Origin: Roseococcus pinisoli
GTDB lineage: Bacteria; Pseudomonadota; Alphaproteobacteria; Acetobacterales; Acetobacteraceae
Assembly (NCBI RefSeq): GCF_018413645.1
Contig: NZ_JAHCDA010000004.1
Coordinates: forward strand, 310,001 to 374,000
DNA length: 64,000 bases
Direction of reading: 5' to 3'
The notes under the pieces: model-generated
What the model saw: only the letters and a program-made list of their open reading frames with translations
Told to the model about the DNA's origin: nothing
The model's database searches: none
Shown here: positions 17,961 to 27,946 of the stretch, piece by piece
How the letters are laid out: the number at the start of each line of letters is the position of its first letter
Position numbering within the stretch: the first letter of the stretch is position 1
Made by a program: the position numbers and the translations under genes

Positions 17961-18743
17961 ATGCCCTGGGCGAATGTTCTCATTACTGGAGCCTCTTCCG
18001 GCATCGGCTCGGCACTGGCCGAGGCCTGTGCCGGACCCGGCGTCACGCTCCATCTCTCGGCGCGCACGCCCGCCCGACTGGAGGGCATCATCGCCGCCTG
18101 CGAGGCCCGGGGCGCCACCGTCCGCCCGGTCGCGATGGACGTGCGGAATGCCGAGGGGATGGCCGCCTGGATCGGCGCCGCGGGCCGCTTGGATCTCGTC
18201 ATCGCCAATGCGGGGGTGGGCGCCGGCACGGGCGATTCCTGGGAATCGGCGCGGGACTGCCGCGCCGTCTTCGAGACGAACCTGATGGGCGTGCTGAACA
18301 CCGCCCTGCCCGCCATCGACGCCATGGCCGCCCAGGCGCCCGGGCCGGGCGGCCTGCGCGGCCGCATCGCCGTGGTGGCCTCCATCGCCGCCTTCGTGGC
18401 CTCGCCCAGCGCGCCCGCCTATGGCGCCAGCAAGTCGGCGGCGCAGCGCTGGGCCGAGGCCAGGGACGCGACGGAGCGCAAGCGCGGCATCCGGATGCAT
18501 TCGGTCAATCCCGGCTTCGTCCGGACGCCGATGACCGCAGTCAACGAATTCCCCATGCCCTTCCTGATGGAGCCGGCCCGGGCCGCCCAAAGGGCGCTGG
18601 ACGGCATCGCCGCCGGGCGGACACGCATCGTGTTCCCCCGGCGCCTCTATGCGATGGCGCGGATCGTCGATGCCCTTCCCCTCAGCTGGCGGACCCGCCT
18701 GCTGATGGCGGCACCGCCGAAGCCGCACGCCGAACCGGGCTGA
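17961..18743 (+). CDS. SDR family oxidoreductase
   Basis: A 260-residue short-chain dehydrogenase/reductase with a Rossmann fold. NVLITGASSGIGSALAEA carries the TGxxxGIG cofactor motif, VIANAGVG is the N-A-G element, and the catalytic set is the Ser in VVASIAAF with Y-G-A-S-K. The Arg of the ARTPARL stretch suggests NADPH preference. An AAGGAG ribosome binding site lies 8 bases before the ATG. Substrate unknown. Confidence 0.93.
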   Translation: MPWANVLITGASSGIGSALAEACAGPGVTLHLSARTPARLEGIIAACEARGATVRPVAMDVRNAEGMAAWIGAAGRLDLVIANAGVGAGTGDSWESARDCRAVFETNLMGVLNTALPAIDAMAAQAPGPGGLRGRIAVVASIAAFVASPSAPAYGASKSAAQRWAEARDATERKRGIRMHSVNPGFVRTPMTAVNEFPMPFLMEPARAAQRALDGIAAGRTRIVFPRRLYAMARIVDALPLSWRTRLLMAAPPKPHAEPG

Positions 18744-18815
18744 CCCCGCCGGGCGGCCGTGCTTGACGCGCCGCCCGCCCCAGCCGATTCCTCACCTGTA
18801 TCCCGGGAAGTCACC

Positions 18816-19781
18816 ATGACCCTGTCTCGTCGCCTCGCGATGTCTCTGCCGATCCTCGCCACGCCCGCCCTCGGCCTTGCCCAGACCGCCGCCTATCCGA
18901 GCCGCCCGATCCGCATGATCGTCCCCTTCGCGGCCGGCGGCGCGGCGGACAGCGCCACCCGCGCCATCAGCCCGCGGATGTCCGAGCGCCTGGGGCAGCC
19001 CATCGTGGTGGAGAACCGCACGGGCGCCAGCGGCTCCCTCGGCGGGGGCGAGGTCGCCCGTTCGCAGCCCGACGGGCTGACGCTGCTGATGGATGCCTCC
19101 AGCCACGTCGTGAATCCCGCCCTGATGCGCGGCCTGACCTTCGACTACGCCACCGCCTTCGCCCCGGTCTCCCTGGTGGTGACCTTTCCGCAGGTGCTGG
19201 CCGTGAAGGCGGACCTGCCGGTACGGACGCTGGCAGAATTCATCGCCCTCGCCCGCACGCGGCCGCTGAACATCGGCACCCAGGGCAATGCGACGGCGGG
19301 GCATCTCGGCCTGATCCAGTTCAGCCAGGCCGCCGGGATCGAGATGACGCATGTTCCCTATCGGGGCGGCGCCGATGCGGCGCGGGACCTCGCGGCCGGG
19401 ACGCTGGACGGCGCCTTCATCACCATGCTTTCCGCCGGCCCGATCGTGGATAGCGGGCGCGCCCGCTTCATCGCCGTCTCCGCCCCCCAGCGCGTGCCGC
19501 TGCGCCCCGACATCCCCACCTTCGCGGAGCTCGGGACTCCCGGGATCGAGATCAGCGAATGGGCGGCCCTCTTCGCGCCGGCTGGCACGCCGGAGGCCAT
19601 CCTGGCGACGCTCCACACCGCCCTGCGGGAGACGCTGGCGGAGGCGCCGGTCCAGGCGCGCCTGGCGCAGCTGGCCGCCGTCCCGGTCGGCAGCACGCCC
19701 GCCGATTTCGCGGGCTTCGTCCGCGACGGCCGGGCCACCATGGCGGAGCTCGTCCGCTCGGCGAATATCCGCCTTGATTAG
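18816..19781 (+). CDS. Tripartite tricarboxylate transporter substrate-binding protein (Bug/TctC family)
   Basis: A 321-residue periplasmic binding protein. MTLSRRLAMSLPILATPALGLAQ is a signal peptide; YPSRPIRMIVPFAAGGAADS is the signature first strand of Bug proteins, and MTHVPYRGGADAARDL and GTPEAILATLHTAL are the ligand-cleft and C-terminal signatures. Bug proteins bind carboxylates for TctAB or act alone. No TctA or TctB gene adjoins, so it is an orphan binder. The start with GGGAAG upstream is preferred over 18759. Its stop overlaps the next gene's TTG. Confidence 0.92.
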   Translation: MTLSRRLAMSLPILATPALGLAQTAAYPSRPIRMIVPFAAGGAADSATRAISPRMSERLGQPIVVENRTGASGSLGGGEVARSQPDGLTLLMDASSHVVNPALMRGLTFDYATAFAPVSLVVTFPQVLAVKADLPVRTLAEFIALARTRPLNIGTQGNATAGHLGLIQFSQAAGIEMTHVPYRGGADAARDLAAGTLDGAFITMLSAGPIVDSGRARFIAVSAPQRVPLRPDIPTFAELGTPGIEISEWAALFAPAGTPEAILATLHTALRETLAEAPVQARLAQLAAVPVGSTPADFAGFVRDGRATMAELVRSANIRLD

Positions 19782-20217
19782 GCGCACCCTCTTCGCGCTG
19801 CTGGCCCTCGGCACCACGGCGCTGACGCCCGCCCGTGCCGCGACGCCGGAGCTGCTCGAGCTCGCGGGTCAGCCGGTTCTGGAGCTGGCCAGGAACCCCC
19901 TGGTCGGCCCGCGCCTCCGCGCCATGACCGGCGGCCGTCAGCGCATCGTGAGCGACGCCGTCCGCGGCCCAGGCTCGCCGCTGGCCATCACCGGTTCCTG
20001 GATCCATGGCATGGCCTGCCCGACGGCCGGCTGCGACAAGGCGCGGATCTTCCTCGCCTTCGATACACAGACCGAGACGGTGGTGATCATGCTGCTGGAG
20101 AAGAACCGGCCGTCGCTCTTTATCCCGCCACGCGTGGCGCCCTGGCCGGCGGTGCTGGAGCCCGCGATCCGCGAATTCTCCCCGGAGCTCGCCGCGGTGA
20201 TGCGCTTCCGGGACTGA
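19774..20217 (+). CDS. Small secreted protein, possibly Ivy-like lysozyme inhibitor
   Basis: A 147-residue protein starting at TTG 19774 and overlapping the TctC-type gene. Residues 1-23 look like a signal peptide (IRRTLFALLALGTTALTPARA). The mature part has a C-x4-C loop (C82-P-T-A-G-C87) followed by a hydrophobic strand ARIFLAFDTQTETVVIMLLE. Ivy proteins, periplasmic inhibitors of C-type lysozyme, carry a C-K-P-H-D-C loop in a similar place, but the key histidine is absent here. The relationship is a hypothesis; otherwise the gene is unrecognised. Confidence 0.5.
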   Translation: MIRRTLFALLALGTTALTPARAATPELLELAGQPVLELARNPLVGPRLRAMTGGRQRIVSDAVRGPGSPLAITGSWIHGMACPTAGCDKARIFLAFDTQTETVVIMLLEKNRPSLFIPPRVAPWPAVLEPAIREFSPELAAVMRFRD

Positions 20218-20241
20218 TCCCTCCATCGCCACAGAATGCAA

Positions 20242-20272
20242 AAAGGGCGGGAAGCCAAGCTTCCCGCCCTTT
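20242..20272. terminator. Strong bidirectional rho-independent terminator
   Basis: AAAGGGCGGGAAG and CTTCCCGCCCTTT form a perfect 13-base-pair stem with a 5-base loop. It has an A-run on one side and TTTCT on the other, between the convergent small secreted gene and rplQ. It closes the 30-kb ribosomal block and the forward genes alike. Confidence 0.92.
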
Positions 20273-20298
20273 CTGTATGTTCCCGATGAGGGAGCGGC

Positions 20299-20721
20299 TT
20301 ACGCCGCCTCCTGCTCCTCGGTCGCCTCGGGCTTCGGCCCGCTGTCGAGGCCCTTGGCGGCCACGTCGCGGTCGACCAGCTCGATCACGGCCATCGCCGC
20401 GGCGTCGCCGTAGCGGAAGCCCGCCTTCAGGACGCGGCAGTAACCGCCGGGGCGGCCCTTGTAGCGCTCCGCGATGGTGGAGAACAGCTTGTCCACCACC
20501 TTCTCGTCCATGATCACCGCATGGGCCTGACGGCGCGCGTGCAGACCGCCCTGCTTGCCGAGCGTGATGATGCGCTCGACATAGGGGCGCAGCTCCTTCG
20601 CCTTCGGCAGCGTGGTCGTGATCTGCTCGTGCTTGAGCAGGCTCGTCGCCATGTTGCGGAACATGGCGGCGCGGTGGGTGGAAGTGACGTTGAGCTTCCG
20701 CCCAGAAACACCGTGACGCAT
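20299..20721 (-). CDS. rplQ: 50S ribosomal protein L17
   Basis: 140 residues, full length. [20 protein letters not shown] and [19 protein letters not shown] are the invariant L17 N-terminal half that sits near the peptide tunnel exit; a Glu/Ala-rich acidic tail (EATEEQEAA) follows. Last gene of the alpha operon, 21 bases after rpoA. Confidence 0.98.
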   Translation of the reverse strand: MRHGVSGRKLNVTSTHRAAMFRNMATSLLKHEQITTTLPKAKELRPYVERIITLGKQGGLHARRQAHAVIMDEKVVDKLFSTIAERYKGRPGGYCRVLKAGFRYGDAAAMAVIELVDRDVAAKGLDSGPKPEATEEQEAA

Positions 20722-20742
20722 CTAACTATCTCCTGGCCGGGC

Positions 20743-21759
20743 TCAGAACGGCTCTTCGATCTTCTTCGCCAGGTCCTCGATGTTCTCGGGCGGCCAGCCG
20801 GTGATCGGCATACCGAGCGAGAGGCCCATCGAGGCCAGCACTTCCTTGATTTCGTTCAGCGACTTGCGGCCGAAATTCGGGGTCCGCAGCATCTCCTGCT
20901 CGCTCTTCTGAACGAGGTCGCCGATATAGACAATATTGTCGTTCTTCAGGCAGTTCGCCGAGCGGACGGACAGCTCGAGCTCGTCCACCTTGCGGAGCAG
21001 GTTACGGTTGAAGGGCAGGTCGTCCTGCACCTCGTCGCGCACCTTCTCGCGCGGCTCCTCGAAGGTCACGAAGAGCGCCAGCTGGTCCTGCAGGATGCGG
21101 GCGGCGAGCGCCACCGCGTCCTCGGGCACCACGGTGCCGTTGGTCTCCAGCGAAAGCACCAGGCGGTCGTAGTCGGTCACCTGACCCACGCGGGTCGGCT
21201 CGACGCGGTAGGACACCTTGCGGACCGGCGAGTAGATCGCATCGACGGGGATGAGCCCGATCGGCGCGTCCTCGGCACGGTTCTGCGAGGCGGGCACGTA
21301 GCCGCGGCCGACCTGCACCAGGAGCTCCATGGAAAGCTTGGCGCCGTCGTCGAGCGTGCAGATGACCAGCTCGGGATTGGCGATCTCGATGTCGCCCGAG
21401 GTCTGGATCTGGGCCGCCGTCACCTCGCCGGGACCGGTCGCCGTCAGGAGCAGGCGCTTCGCGCCCTCACCCTGGTAGCGGACGGCCAGCTGCTTGAGGT
21501 TGAGGATGATGTCGGTCACATCCTCGCGCGCGCCCGTCAGGCTGCTGAATTCATGCAGCACGCCGTCGATCTTCACGCCCGTCACCGCCGCGCCCTGGAG
21601 CGAGGACAGCAGGATCCGGCGCAGCGCATTGCCCAGGGTCTGGCCGAAGCCGCGCTCAAGCGGCTCCGCCACCAGGGTCGCCTGGCGCAGGTCCGTGCTG
21701 CCCGACTCGACCTGCAGCTTCTCGGGCTTGATCAGTGATTGCCAGTTGCGTTCGAGCAA
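20743..21759 (-). CDS. rpoA: RNA polymerase alpha subunit
   Basis: 338 residues. The assembly domain (1-235) contains [22 protein letters not shown]; the linker is followed by the C-terminal domain that contacts UP elements and activators ([36 protein letters not shown]). The start is a TTG codon (TTG CTC GAA CGC AAC TGG), aligned with the M-I-Q-K-N-W opening of homologs and preceded by GGAGAG at a proper distance. A non-ATG start for rpoA is worth noting. Confidence 0.98.
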   Translation of the reverse strand: MLERNWQSLIKPEKLQVESGSTDLRQATLVAEPLERGFGQTLGNALRRILLSSLQGAAVTGVKIDGVLHEFSSLTGAREDVTDIILNLKQLAVRYQGEGAKRLLLTATGPGEVTAAQIQTSGDIEIANPELVICTLDDGAKLSMELLVQVGRGYVPASQNRAEDAPIGLIPVDAIYSPVRKVSYRVEPTRVGQVTDYDRLVLSLETNGTVVPEDAVALAARILQDQLALFVTFEEPREKVRDEVQDDLPFNRNLLRKVDELELSVRSANCLKNDNIVYIGDLVQKSEQEMLRTPNFGRKSLNEIKEVLASMGLSLGMPITGWPPENIEDLAKKIEEPF

Positions 21760-21858
21760 GTGCGTCTCTCCTGGGAGCGGACCTGCCCGATTCCGGGGAA
21801 CCGGGCAGGGAGATGCTCGCGATACATAAACCCGACGGCCTTGCGGCCGCCTTTGAAA

Positions 21859-22257
21859 TCAGACCCGCCGGCGCTTGCGCGGGCGGCAGCCATTGTGGGG
21901 GATGGGGGTCACGTCGCGGATCGCGGTCACGTGGAAGCCCACCGTCTGCAGAGCGCGCAGCGCCGACTCACGCCCCGAACCCGGACCGGACACCATCACC
22001 TCGACGGTCTCCATGCCGTGCTCGCGCGCCTTCATGCCCGCATCCTCGGCGGCCATCTGCGCGGCGTAGGGCGTGCTCTTGCGGCTGCCCTTGAAGCCCT
22101 TCGAACCCGACGACGACCAGGCGATCGAATTGCCCTGGGCGTCCGTGATCGTCACGATCGTGTTGTTGAACGTCGCGAGAACATGCGCCACGCCGGAGCT
22201 GATGTTCTTCCGCTCCTTCTTGCGAGGGCGGTTCGAGGCGGAGGGTTGGCGCGCCAT
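21859..22257 (-). CDS. rpsK: 30S ribosomal protein S11
   Basis: 132 residues. Platform protein of the small subunit. [20 protein letters not shown] and the C-terminal [19 protein letters not shown] are diagnostic; [17 protein letters not shown] binds 16S rRNA. One base after rpsM. Confidence 0.98.
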   Translation of the reverse strand: MARQPSASNRPRKKERKNISSGVAHVLATFNNTIVTITDAQGNSIAWSSSGSKGFKGSRKSTPYAAQMAAEDAGMKAREHGMETVEVMVSGPGSGRESALRALQTVGFHVTAIRDVTPIPHNGCRPRKRRRV

Positions 22258-22258
22258 A

Positions 22259-22636
22259 TTACTTCGTCACCTTCTTCTTGCCGGCAATGGCCACGGCCTT
22301 GCCCTTGCGCGTGCGCGCATTGGTGTGCGTCCGCTGACCACGGACCGGCAGGCCGCGGCGATGACGCAGGCCGCGGTAGCAGGCCATGTCCATCAGCCGC
22401 TTGATGTTCATCGCAACTTCACGCCGGAGGTCGCCCTCGACGCGGTAGTCACGGTCCACCACTTCACGCAGCTTCATCACCTCGTCGTCGGTGAGCTGGT
22501 TCACGCGGCGCTCCGCCGGAATGCCGACCTGCTCGCAGATCTGCTCGGCGTGCTTCGGGCCAATGCCGTAGATATAGCGCAGCGAGATCACCACGCGCTT
22601 GTTGGTGGGGATGTTAACGCCAGCGATGCGCGCCAC
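22259..22636 (-). CDS. rpsM: 30S ribosomal protein S13
   Basis: 125 residues. [18 protein letters not shown] is the standard opening, and the basic tail [19 protein letters not shown] reaches toward the P-site tRNA. The start codon is GTG, preceded by AGGAG. First gene of the alpha operon, separated from adk by 168 bases that hold a likely promoter; rpmJ, found here in some bacteria, is not present. Confidence 0.98.
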   Translation of the reverse strand: MARIAGVNIPTNKRVVISLRYIYGIGPKHAEQICEQVGIPAERRVNQLTDDEVMKLREVVDRDYRVEGDLRREVAMNIKRLMDMACYRGLRHRRGLPVRGQRTHTNARTRKGKAVAIAGKKKVTK

Positions 22637-22778
22637 GTTCCAGCTCCTGTGGGCCTGACGGCCCCGTCCAAATGGTTACCGCTCGACCGAAATACGGAGT
22701 CGCGGCGATACGTCCTGATCGAGCAAAGCAGAACACGGCCGAAGCATGCACCAGCACGCCGCGTCCGTGAGAGGCGGG

Positions 22779-22808
22779 GACTTAGGCCCAACCCCTCCCG
22801 TCCGTCAA
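22779..22808 (-). promoter_or_regulatory. Predicted sigma-70 promoter for rpsM-rpsK-rpoA-rplQ
   Basis: Read on the minus strand, TTGACG (22808-22803) and TAAGTC (22784-22779) are separated by 18 bases. The -35 box overlaps the adk stop codon. It lies about 140 bases upstream of rpsM and could give the alpha operon its own transcription inside the larger block. Confidence 0.5.
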
Positions 22809-23464
22809 GCACCCGATGTCAGAATCCTCTCTAAATCCGCCGTCACGACGGACATTTCCGCCATGCCGTCGACACTGCGCAGCTTACCCTGCGCCGCATA
22901 GTAGGGCAGCAACGGCGCCGTCTGCCGGTGATAGGCGGCCAGGCGGGCCCCTACCGTCTCGGCCTTGTCGTCGGCGCGCCGCGTGAATTCCTTGCTGCCG
23001 CAGACGTCGCAGACGCCCGATACCTTCGGCTGCTTGAACTTGTCGTGATACCCCTCGCCGCAATTGGCGCAGGTGAACCGGCCCGAGATCCGCTCGACCA
23101 TCTGGGCGTCGTCGACCTTGAGCTCGATGACGTGGTCCAGGGTGAGCCCCTTCCCCGCCAGCATGCCGTCCAGCGCGGCCGCCTGGGGCGTCGTGCGGGG
23201 GAAGCCGTCCAGGATGAAGCCACGGGCCGCATCCGGCTGCTCGACGCGCGCGGCGAGCATGGAGGTGATCACCGAGTCGGGGATCAGCTCCCCGCGCTCC
23301 ATGATGGCCTTGGCCTCGAGCCCGATGGGAGAGCCCGACTTCACCTCGGCCCGCAGCATGTCGCCGGTCGAGATCTGGACCAGGCCGAAGCGCTCCTCGA
23401 GCCGCTTGGCCTGGGTTCCCTTACCCGCGCCCGGTGGGCCCAGGAGAATGAGATTCATCGTCAT
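22805..23464 (-). CDS. adk: Adenylate kinase, zinc-type lid
   Basis: Converts AMP and ATP to two ADP. 219 residues. [18 protein letters not shown] is the P-loop and FILDGFPRT the AMP site. The LID domain carries four cysteines, C132-x2-C135 and C152-x2-C155, a structural zinc site. GGTGAG precedes the first of two close ATGs, so the upstream one is used. It lies 4 bases after secY, as usual in the spc operon. Confidence 0.98.
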   Translation of the reverse strand: MTMNLILLGPPGAGKGTQAKRLEERFGLVQISTGDMLRAEVKSGSPIGLEAKAIMERGELIPDSVITSMLAARVEQPDAARGFILDGFPRTTPQAAALDGMLAGKGLTLDHVIELKVDDAQMVERISGRFTCANCGEGYHDKFKQPKVSGVCDVCGSKEFTRRADDKAETVGARLAAYHRQTAPLLPYYAAQGKLRSVDGMAEMSVVTADLERILTSGA

Positions 23465-23468
23465 GGTC

Positions 23469-24824
23469 TCACCGAGTCCGGGGGCCGCGGCCGCCCAGGC
23501 GGGCCTTCTTGATCAACCCTTCGTACTGGTGGGCGAAGAGGTGCGACTGCACCTGCGCCACCGTGTCCATCGTCACCGTCACGATGATCAGCAGCGAGGT
23601 ACCGCCGAAGTAGAAGGGCACGCCGTAGTTCGAGATCAGGATCTCGGGGATGATGCAGACCACGCAGAGGTAGGCCGCGCCCACCACCGTCAATCGCGTC
23701 AGCACCCGGTCGAGATAGTCCGCCGTCTGCTGGCCGGGCCGGATGCCGGGCACGAAGCCGCCGTACTTCTTCAGGTTGTCCGCCGTCTCGGTCGGGTTGA
23801 ACACCACGGCCGTGTAGAAGAAGGCGAAGAAGACGATCAGCGCGACGTAGAGCGCCATGTAGAGCGGCTGCCCGTGGGCGAGCATGTTCGCCATGGTCTG
23901 CAGCCAGGTGTCGGCCGTCCGGTCCGCGGAGAAGCCCGCGACCGTCGCCGGCAGCAGCAGCAGCGAGGAGGCGAAGATCGGCGGAATGACGCCCGAGGTG
24001 TTCAGCTTCAGCGGCAGGTGGGTGTTCTCACCGCCGAACATCCGGTTGCCGACCTGGCGCTTCGGATACTGGACGGGAATTCGTCGCTGCGCGCGCTCCA
24101 TGAAGACCACGAGCGCGATCGTGCCGAGCGCGGCCAGCAGGAAGAAGATGATGAAGAAGGTGGACAGCGCGCCCGTCCGCCCGAGCTCCAGCGTCGAGAT
24201 CAGCGCCGAAGGCAGGTTGGCCACGATGCCCGCGAAGATGATCAGCGAGATGCCGTTACCCACGCCGCGCGCGGTGATCTGCTCGCCGAGCCACATCAGG
24301 AACATGGTGCCGCCGACCAGCGTGATGGTGCTGGAGATGCGGAAGAACATCCCGGGATCCGAGACCGCTGGCCCGCCGGCGCCGCGGATCGCCTCCAGCC
24401 CCACAGCGATGCTATAGGCCTGCACGATCGCGATGACGAGCGTGAGATAGCGCGTGTACTGGTTCAGCTTCTTGCGGCCGCTCTCGCCCTCCTTCTTGAG
24501 GGCCTCCCAGCTGGGAATGGCGGCGGTCATGAGCTGAACGATGATGCTGGCCGAGATGTACGGCATGATGTTCAGCGCAAGCACGGTCATGCGGCCCAGA
24601 GCGCCGCCCGTGAACATGTCGAACATGCCGAGGATGCCGCCGCCATGCTGGCGCAGCATCTCGCCCATCACGGCGGCATCGACGCCCGGCACCGGCACAT
24701 AGGTGCCGATCCGGTAGACGATGAGGGCGCCGAGCGTGAACCAGATTCGGTTCTTGAGCTCCGTCGCCTTGGCGAGGACGCCGAAGTTGAGGCTGTTACC
24801 AAGCTGATCGGTGGCCGAGGCCAT
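23469..24824 (-). CDS. secY: Preprotein translocase subunit SecY
   Basis: Central channel of the Sec translocon in the inner membrane. 451 residues with ten membrane helices. [22 protein letters not shown] helix 1 ([19 protein letters not shown]), the plug region [15 protein letters not shown], and [15 protein letters not shown] in the second half are characteristic, as is the C-terminal [13 protein letters not shown] segment ([12 protein letters not shown]). It sits between rplO and adk in the spc order. Confidence 0.98.
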   Translation of the reverse strand: MASATDQLGNSLNFGVLAKATELKNRIWFTLGALIVYRIGTYVPVPGVDAAVMGEMLRQHGGGILGMFDMFTGGALGRMTVLALNIMPYISASIIVQLMTAAIPSWEALKKEGESGRKKLNQYTRYLTLVIAIVQAYSIAVGLEAIRGAGGPAVSDPGMFFRISSTITLVGGTMFLMWLGEQITARGVGNGISLIIFAGIVANLPSALISTLELGRTGALSTFFIIFFLLAALGTIALVVFMERAQRRIPVQYPKRQVGNRMFGGENTHLPLKLNTSGVIPPIFASSLLLLPATVAGFSADRTADTWLQTMANMLAHGQPLYMALYVALIVFFAFFYTAVVFNPTETADNLKKYGGFVPGIRPGQQTADYLDRVLTRLTVVGAAYLCVVCIIPEILISNYGVPFYFGGTSLLIIVTVTMDTVAQVQSHLFAHQYEGLIKKARLGGRGPRTR

Positions 24825-24919
24825 GCGTCCATCCTTCTCCGGGCGCCACGCGCCCGGGCCTATGGATAATGCCCGGGGGCGCCACGTTCCAGAGTGGAGA
24901 GGCGCCCCGCGCCGCGGAT

Positions 24920-25408
24920 TTACTCCGCGGCGGCTTCCGCAGCCGGGAGGTTCACCTTGCCGCCAGCGGCCTCGACCGCCGCGATCGCCGCCGCCGAAGC
25001 GCCGGAAACCGAGATGTCGACGGCGCGCTTGATCTCGCCGTTGCCCAGCAGGCGGACACCGACGAACTTCTTACCCTGCCGGACGATACCCGCGTCCCGC
25101 AGCGAAACCTCGGTGACGGGCTCGCCCGCCTTCAGCTTGCCTTCCTCGAACGCCTTCTCCAGCGTGCTGAGGTTGATGGTGGCGTACTGCAGGCGGAAGA
25201 TGTTCTTGAACCCGCGCTTCGGCAGACGCCGATAGATCGGGAGCTGACCACCCTCGAAGCCGTTCAGCGACACGCCGCTCCGGGCCTTCTGACCCTTCAC
25301 GCCGCGGCCGGACGTCTTGCCCTTGCCCGAGCCGATGCCGCGACCGACGCGCTTGAACTTCGGCCGCGCGCCCTCGTTGTCACGCAATTCGTTGAGCTTC
25401 ATGACCAT
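24920..25408 (-). CDS. rplO: 50S ribosomal protein L15
   Basis: 162 residues, slightly longer than E. coli L15 because of an alanine-rich tail. [20 protein letters not shown] and the glycine/basic stretch [20 protein letters not shown] are diagnostic; [18 protein letters not shown] is the rRNA-binding core. Between rpmD and secY. Confidence 0.98.
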   Translation of the reverse strand: MVMKLNELRDNEGARPKFKRVGRGIGSGKGKTSGRGVKGQKARSGVSLNGFEGGQLPIYRRLPKRGFKNIFRLQYATINLSTLEKAFEEGKLKAGEPVTEVSLRDAGIVRQGKKFVGVRLLGNGEIKRAVDISVSGASAAAIAAVEAAGGKVNLPAAEAAAE

Positions 25409-25436
25409 GTCCTTCGGAGATCCGACCGCTAAGCGG

Positions 25437-25625
25437 TCAGCTCTCCACCTTCACGAGATGCGCGACCTTGCGGATCATCCCGCGCACCGCGGGCGTGTCC
25501 TCAAGCTCGCGGGAGCGGTTGATCTTGTTGAGGCCGAGCCCGACCAGGGTCGCCTGCTGGCCCGGCTTCTTGCCGTTGCCCGAGGCGATCTGCGTCACGC
25601 GGACCGTCTGCTTCGTATCAGCCAT
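25437..25625 (-). CDS. rpmD: 50S ribosomal protein L30
   Basis: 62 residues from ATG at 25625. [20 protein letters not shown] and [20 protein letters not shown] are the L30 core. The open frame extends 15 codons upstream into rpsE, but the internal ATG gives the family length and overlaps the rpsE stop by 8 bases. Confidence 0.97.
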   Translation of the reverse strand: MADTKQTVRVTQIASGNGKKPGQQATLVGLGLNKINRSRELEDTPAVRGMIRKVAHLVKVES

Positions 25626-26247
25626 TTGCCGCCTCCGCGGTCTCGACGGCGCCGTCCTTGCGCGGGCCAAGCAGGTCAGCGACCTTCTTGCCGCGACGGT
25701 TCGCCACCGCGCGCGGGCTGCTCGCCCGCGTCAGGGCGGCAAAGGTCGCCTTCACCATGTTATGCGGATTGGTCGAGCCGGTGCACTTCGCCACGACGTC
25801 GCCCATGCCGAGCGTCTCGAAGACGGCGCGCATCGGGCCACCGGCGATGATGCCCGTACCGGCCGGAGCCGAACGCAGCGTCACCTTGCCGGCGCCGAAC
25901 TCGCCGATCACGTCGTGGTGCAGCGTGCGGCTCTCGCGCATCGGCACGCGGATCATGCCCTTCTTGGCACGCTCCGTCGCCTTGCGGATCGCCTCGGGCA
26001 CTTCGCGTGCCTTGCCGCTGCCCCAGCCCACGCGGCCCTTCTGGTCGCCCACGACGACGAGCGCGGCGAAGCTGAAGCGACGACCGCCCTTCACCACCTT
26101 CGCGACGCGATTGATGGTGACCAGCTTGTCCTGCAGCTCGTCGCCACCGTCCTGATGAGCCTGCGGGCCACGATTGTTGTCGCGGTCGCGGCCACGGCCA
26201 CGGCCCCGGTTCTCGCCCTCGCCGCCACTGCGCGGTTCACGTGCCAT
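25618..26247 (-). CDS. rpsE: 30S ribosomal protein S5
   Basis: 209 residues. The core starts at [20 protein letters not shown] (about 42-61) with [17 protein letters not shown] and [13 protein letters not shown]. Ahead of it is an arginine/glycine/aspartate-rich extension of about 35 residues ([14 protein letters not shown]), disordered and longer than in E. coli, as in many alphaproteobacteria. A C-terminal extension of about 20 residues is also present. S5 acts in decoding fidelity. Confidence 0.98.
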   Translation of the reverse strand: MAREPRSGGEGENRGRGRGRDRDNNRGPQAHQDGGDELQDKLVTINRVAKVVKGGRRFSFAALVVVGDQKGRVGWGSGKAREVPEAIRKATERAKKGMIRVPMRESRTLHHDVIGEFGAGKVTLRSAPAGTGIIAGGPMRAVFETLGMGDVVAKCTGSTNPHNMVKATFAALTRASSPRAVANRRGKKVADLLGPRKDGAVETAEAANG

Positions 26248-26264
26248 ATTCGCTCTCCCCGCGC

Positions 26265-26627
26265 TCAGAAGGAGAGACCGCCCTCACGGGCAGCCTCCGC
26301 CAGAGCCTTGACGCGGCCATGATAAAGGAAGGGCCCGCGGTCGAAGACGACCGCATTGACGCCGGCGGCGATCGCGCGCTCGGCCACCAGCTTGCCCACG
26401 GTCGTCGCCGCGTCCTTGTCGGCGCCGGTCTTCAGGTCGCCCCGAAGATCCTTCTCGATCGTCGAAGCGGAAGCGACCGTGCGACCGGCCACGTCGTCGA
26501 TGACCTGCGCGTAGATGTGGCGCCCGGAGCGGAACACCGAAAGCCGAGGGCGACCGGCGCCCTTGACCTTCAGCTGGTAGCGCAGACGGGCCCGGCGGCG
26601 CTGCCGCAATGCGAGTTTGTCGGCCAT
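26265..26627 (-). CDS. rplR: 50S ribosomal protein L18
   Basis: 120 residues. Binds 5S rRNA with L5. [20 protein letters not shown] and the C-terminal [20 protein letters not shown] are diagnostic. It lies one base after rplF and 17 before rpsE. Confidence 0.98.
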   Translation of the reverse strand: MADKLALRQRRRARLRYQLKVKGAGRPRLSVFRSGRHIYAQVIDDVAGRTVASASTIEKDLRGDLKTGADKDAATTVGKLVAERAIAAGVNAVVFDRGPFLYHGRVKALAEAAREGGLSF

Positions 26628-26628
26628 C

Positions 26629-27162
26629 TTACTTCTTCTTCCCCTCCTTCCGGAGGATGGTCTCGTTGTCGTACTTCACGCCCTTGCCCTTATAGGGCTC
26701 GGGGCCGCGATAGCCACGGATCTCAGCGGCGACCTGGCCGACCTTCTGCTTGTCCACACCCTCGACCTTGACCGAGGTGGGCTTCTCGCAGGTGATCTTG
26801 ATGCCGGCCGGCTGCGGGTAGCGGATCTCGTGGCTGTAACCGAGGTTCATCACGAGATCGTTGCCCTGCATCGCGGCGCGATAGCCGGTACCGGTGATCT
26901 CCATCGACTTCGAGAAGCCGGCGGAAACGCCCGTAACCATGCCGTTCACCAGGCTGCGCGTCGTGCCCCAGAGGGTACGGCTGCGAGTATCGGAGCCGCG
27001 CGGCGTGACCGCGACTTCCTTTTCGCGGACCTCGACGTCGACGGCGTCCGTCAGATCGAGCTTCAGCTCACCGAGCTTGCCCTTGGCCACCAGCGTGCGA
27101 CCGGCCAGGGAGACCTGGACGCCCGCGGGAATGGGGACCGGATATTTACCTACGCGTGACAT
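26629..27162 (-). CDS. rplF: 50S ribosomal protein L6
   Basis: 177 residues, two repeated alpha/beta domains. [17 protein letters not shown] opens the protein and the C-terminal [16 protein letters not shown] is the L6 signature near the sarcin-ricin loop. Order rpsH-rplF-rplR is standard. Confidence 0.98.
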   Translation of the reverse strand: MSRVGKYPVPIPAGVQVSLAGRTLVAKGKLGELKLDLTDAVDVEVREKEVAVTPRGSDTRSRTLWGTTRSLVNGMVTGVSAGFSKSMEITGTGYRAAMQGNDLVMNLGYSHEIRYPQPAGIKITCEKPTSVKVEGVDKQKVGQVAAEIRGYRGPEPYKGKGVKYDNETILRKEGKKK

Positions 27163-27174
27163 ATCGGCCCCCTA

Positions 27175-27573
27175 TCAGAACACGCGGCAGAGGACTTCGC
27201 CGCCAACATTGGCAGCGCGGGCCTCATTGTCGCTCATCACGCCGCGAGGCGTGGACAGGATCTGGATGCCGAGGCCGTTGTAGAACTTCGGCAGCTCCTT
27301 GATCTTGGAATAGACGCGGCGGCCCGGCTTGGACACGCGCGCGATCTCCTTGATGGCGGGCTCGCCCTCGGAATACTTCAGCTCGATCTCGATCTGGCTG
27401 ATGCCGGCGCGCAGCTCTTCGACGCGCCAGGCGCGGATGTAACCCTCGCGCTTGAGGACGTCGAGAACGTCGGTCTTCAGACGGCTGGCGGGCGCGACGC
27501 AACGCGTCTGCCGGGCGCCATGCGCGTTACGGATGCGGGTGAGCAGGTCGCCCAACGGGTCGGACATAGACAT
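27175..27573 (-). CDS. rpsH: 30S ribosomal protein S8
   Basis: 132 residues. DPLGDLLTRIRNAHGARQ opens the protein, and the C-terminal ILSTPRGVMSDNEARAANVG is the S8 signature that binds 16S helix 21. In E. coli S8 also represses the spc operon. Two ATGs lie 6 bases apart; AAGGAG stands 8 bases before the first, which is chosen. Confidence 0.98.
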   Translation of the reverse strand: MSMSDPLGDLLTRIRNAHGARQTRCVAPASRLKTDVLDVLKREGYIRAWRVEELRAGISQIEIELKYSEGEPAIKEIARVSKPGRRVYSKIKELPKFYNGLGIQILSTPRGVMSDNEARAANVGGEVLCRVF

Positions 27574-27585
27574 GTGCCGGGCTCC

Positions 27586-27891
27586 TTACCAGCTCGCCTT
27601 GACCACACCGGGGAGCTGGCCCTTGTTGGCCAGGTCCCGCAGCTGGTTGCGGCAAAGCTTGAACTTCCGGTAGTTACCGCGCGGGCGGCCAGTGATCTCG
27701 CAACGCAGGCGGACGCGGTTCTTCGCGCCGTTGCGCGGCATCTGCGCCAGCTTGAGGCTCGCCTCGAAGCGGTCCTCGATGGGGGCCTCGCGGTCCATCA
27801 CCACGGTCTTCAGGGCGGCGCGCTTACGGGCGTGCTGCCCCACGAGCTTCTCGCGGTGCTTGTTCTTCTCGATGGAAGAGGTCTTGGCCAT
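27586..27891 (-). CDS. rpsN: 30S ribosomal protein S14, zinc-independent
   Basis: 101 residues from ATG at 27891. The long, zinc-free form: [20 protein letters not shown] and [20 protein letters not shown], without the paired C-x2-C motifs. A 17-codon upstream extension of the frame is not part of the family and is rejected. Confidence 0.98.
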   Translation of the reverse strand: MAKTSSIEKNKHREKLVGQHARKRAALKTVVMDREAPIEDRFEASLKLAQMPRNGAKNRVRLRCEITGRPRGNYRKFKLCRNQLRDLANKGQLPGVVKASW

Positions 27892-27946
27892 TAGGTCTAT
27901 GGTCCTCCGGAACCTGCCGGCTGCCAGCCGGCGGTTTTCCAATGAT

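Noticed and set aside
22637-22804. Possible rpmJ (L36) between adk and rpsM
   Set aside because: No frame shows the C-x2-C and C-x4-H pattern of L36; the gap looks like a promoter region.
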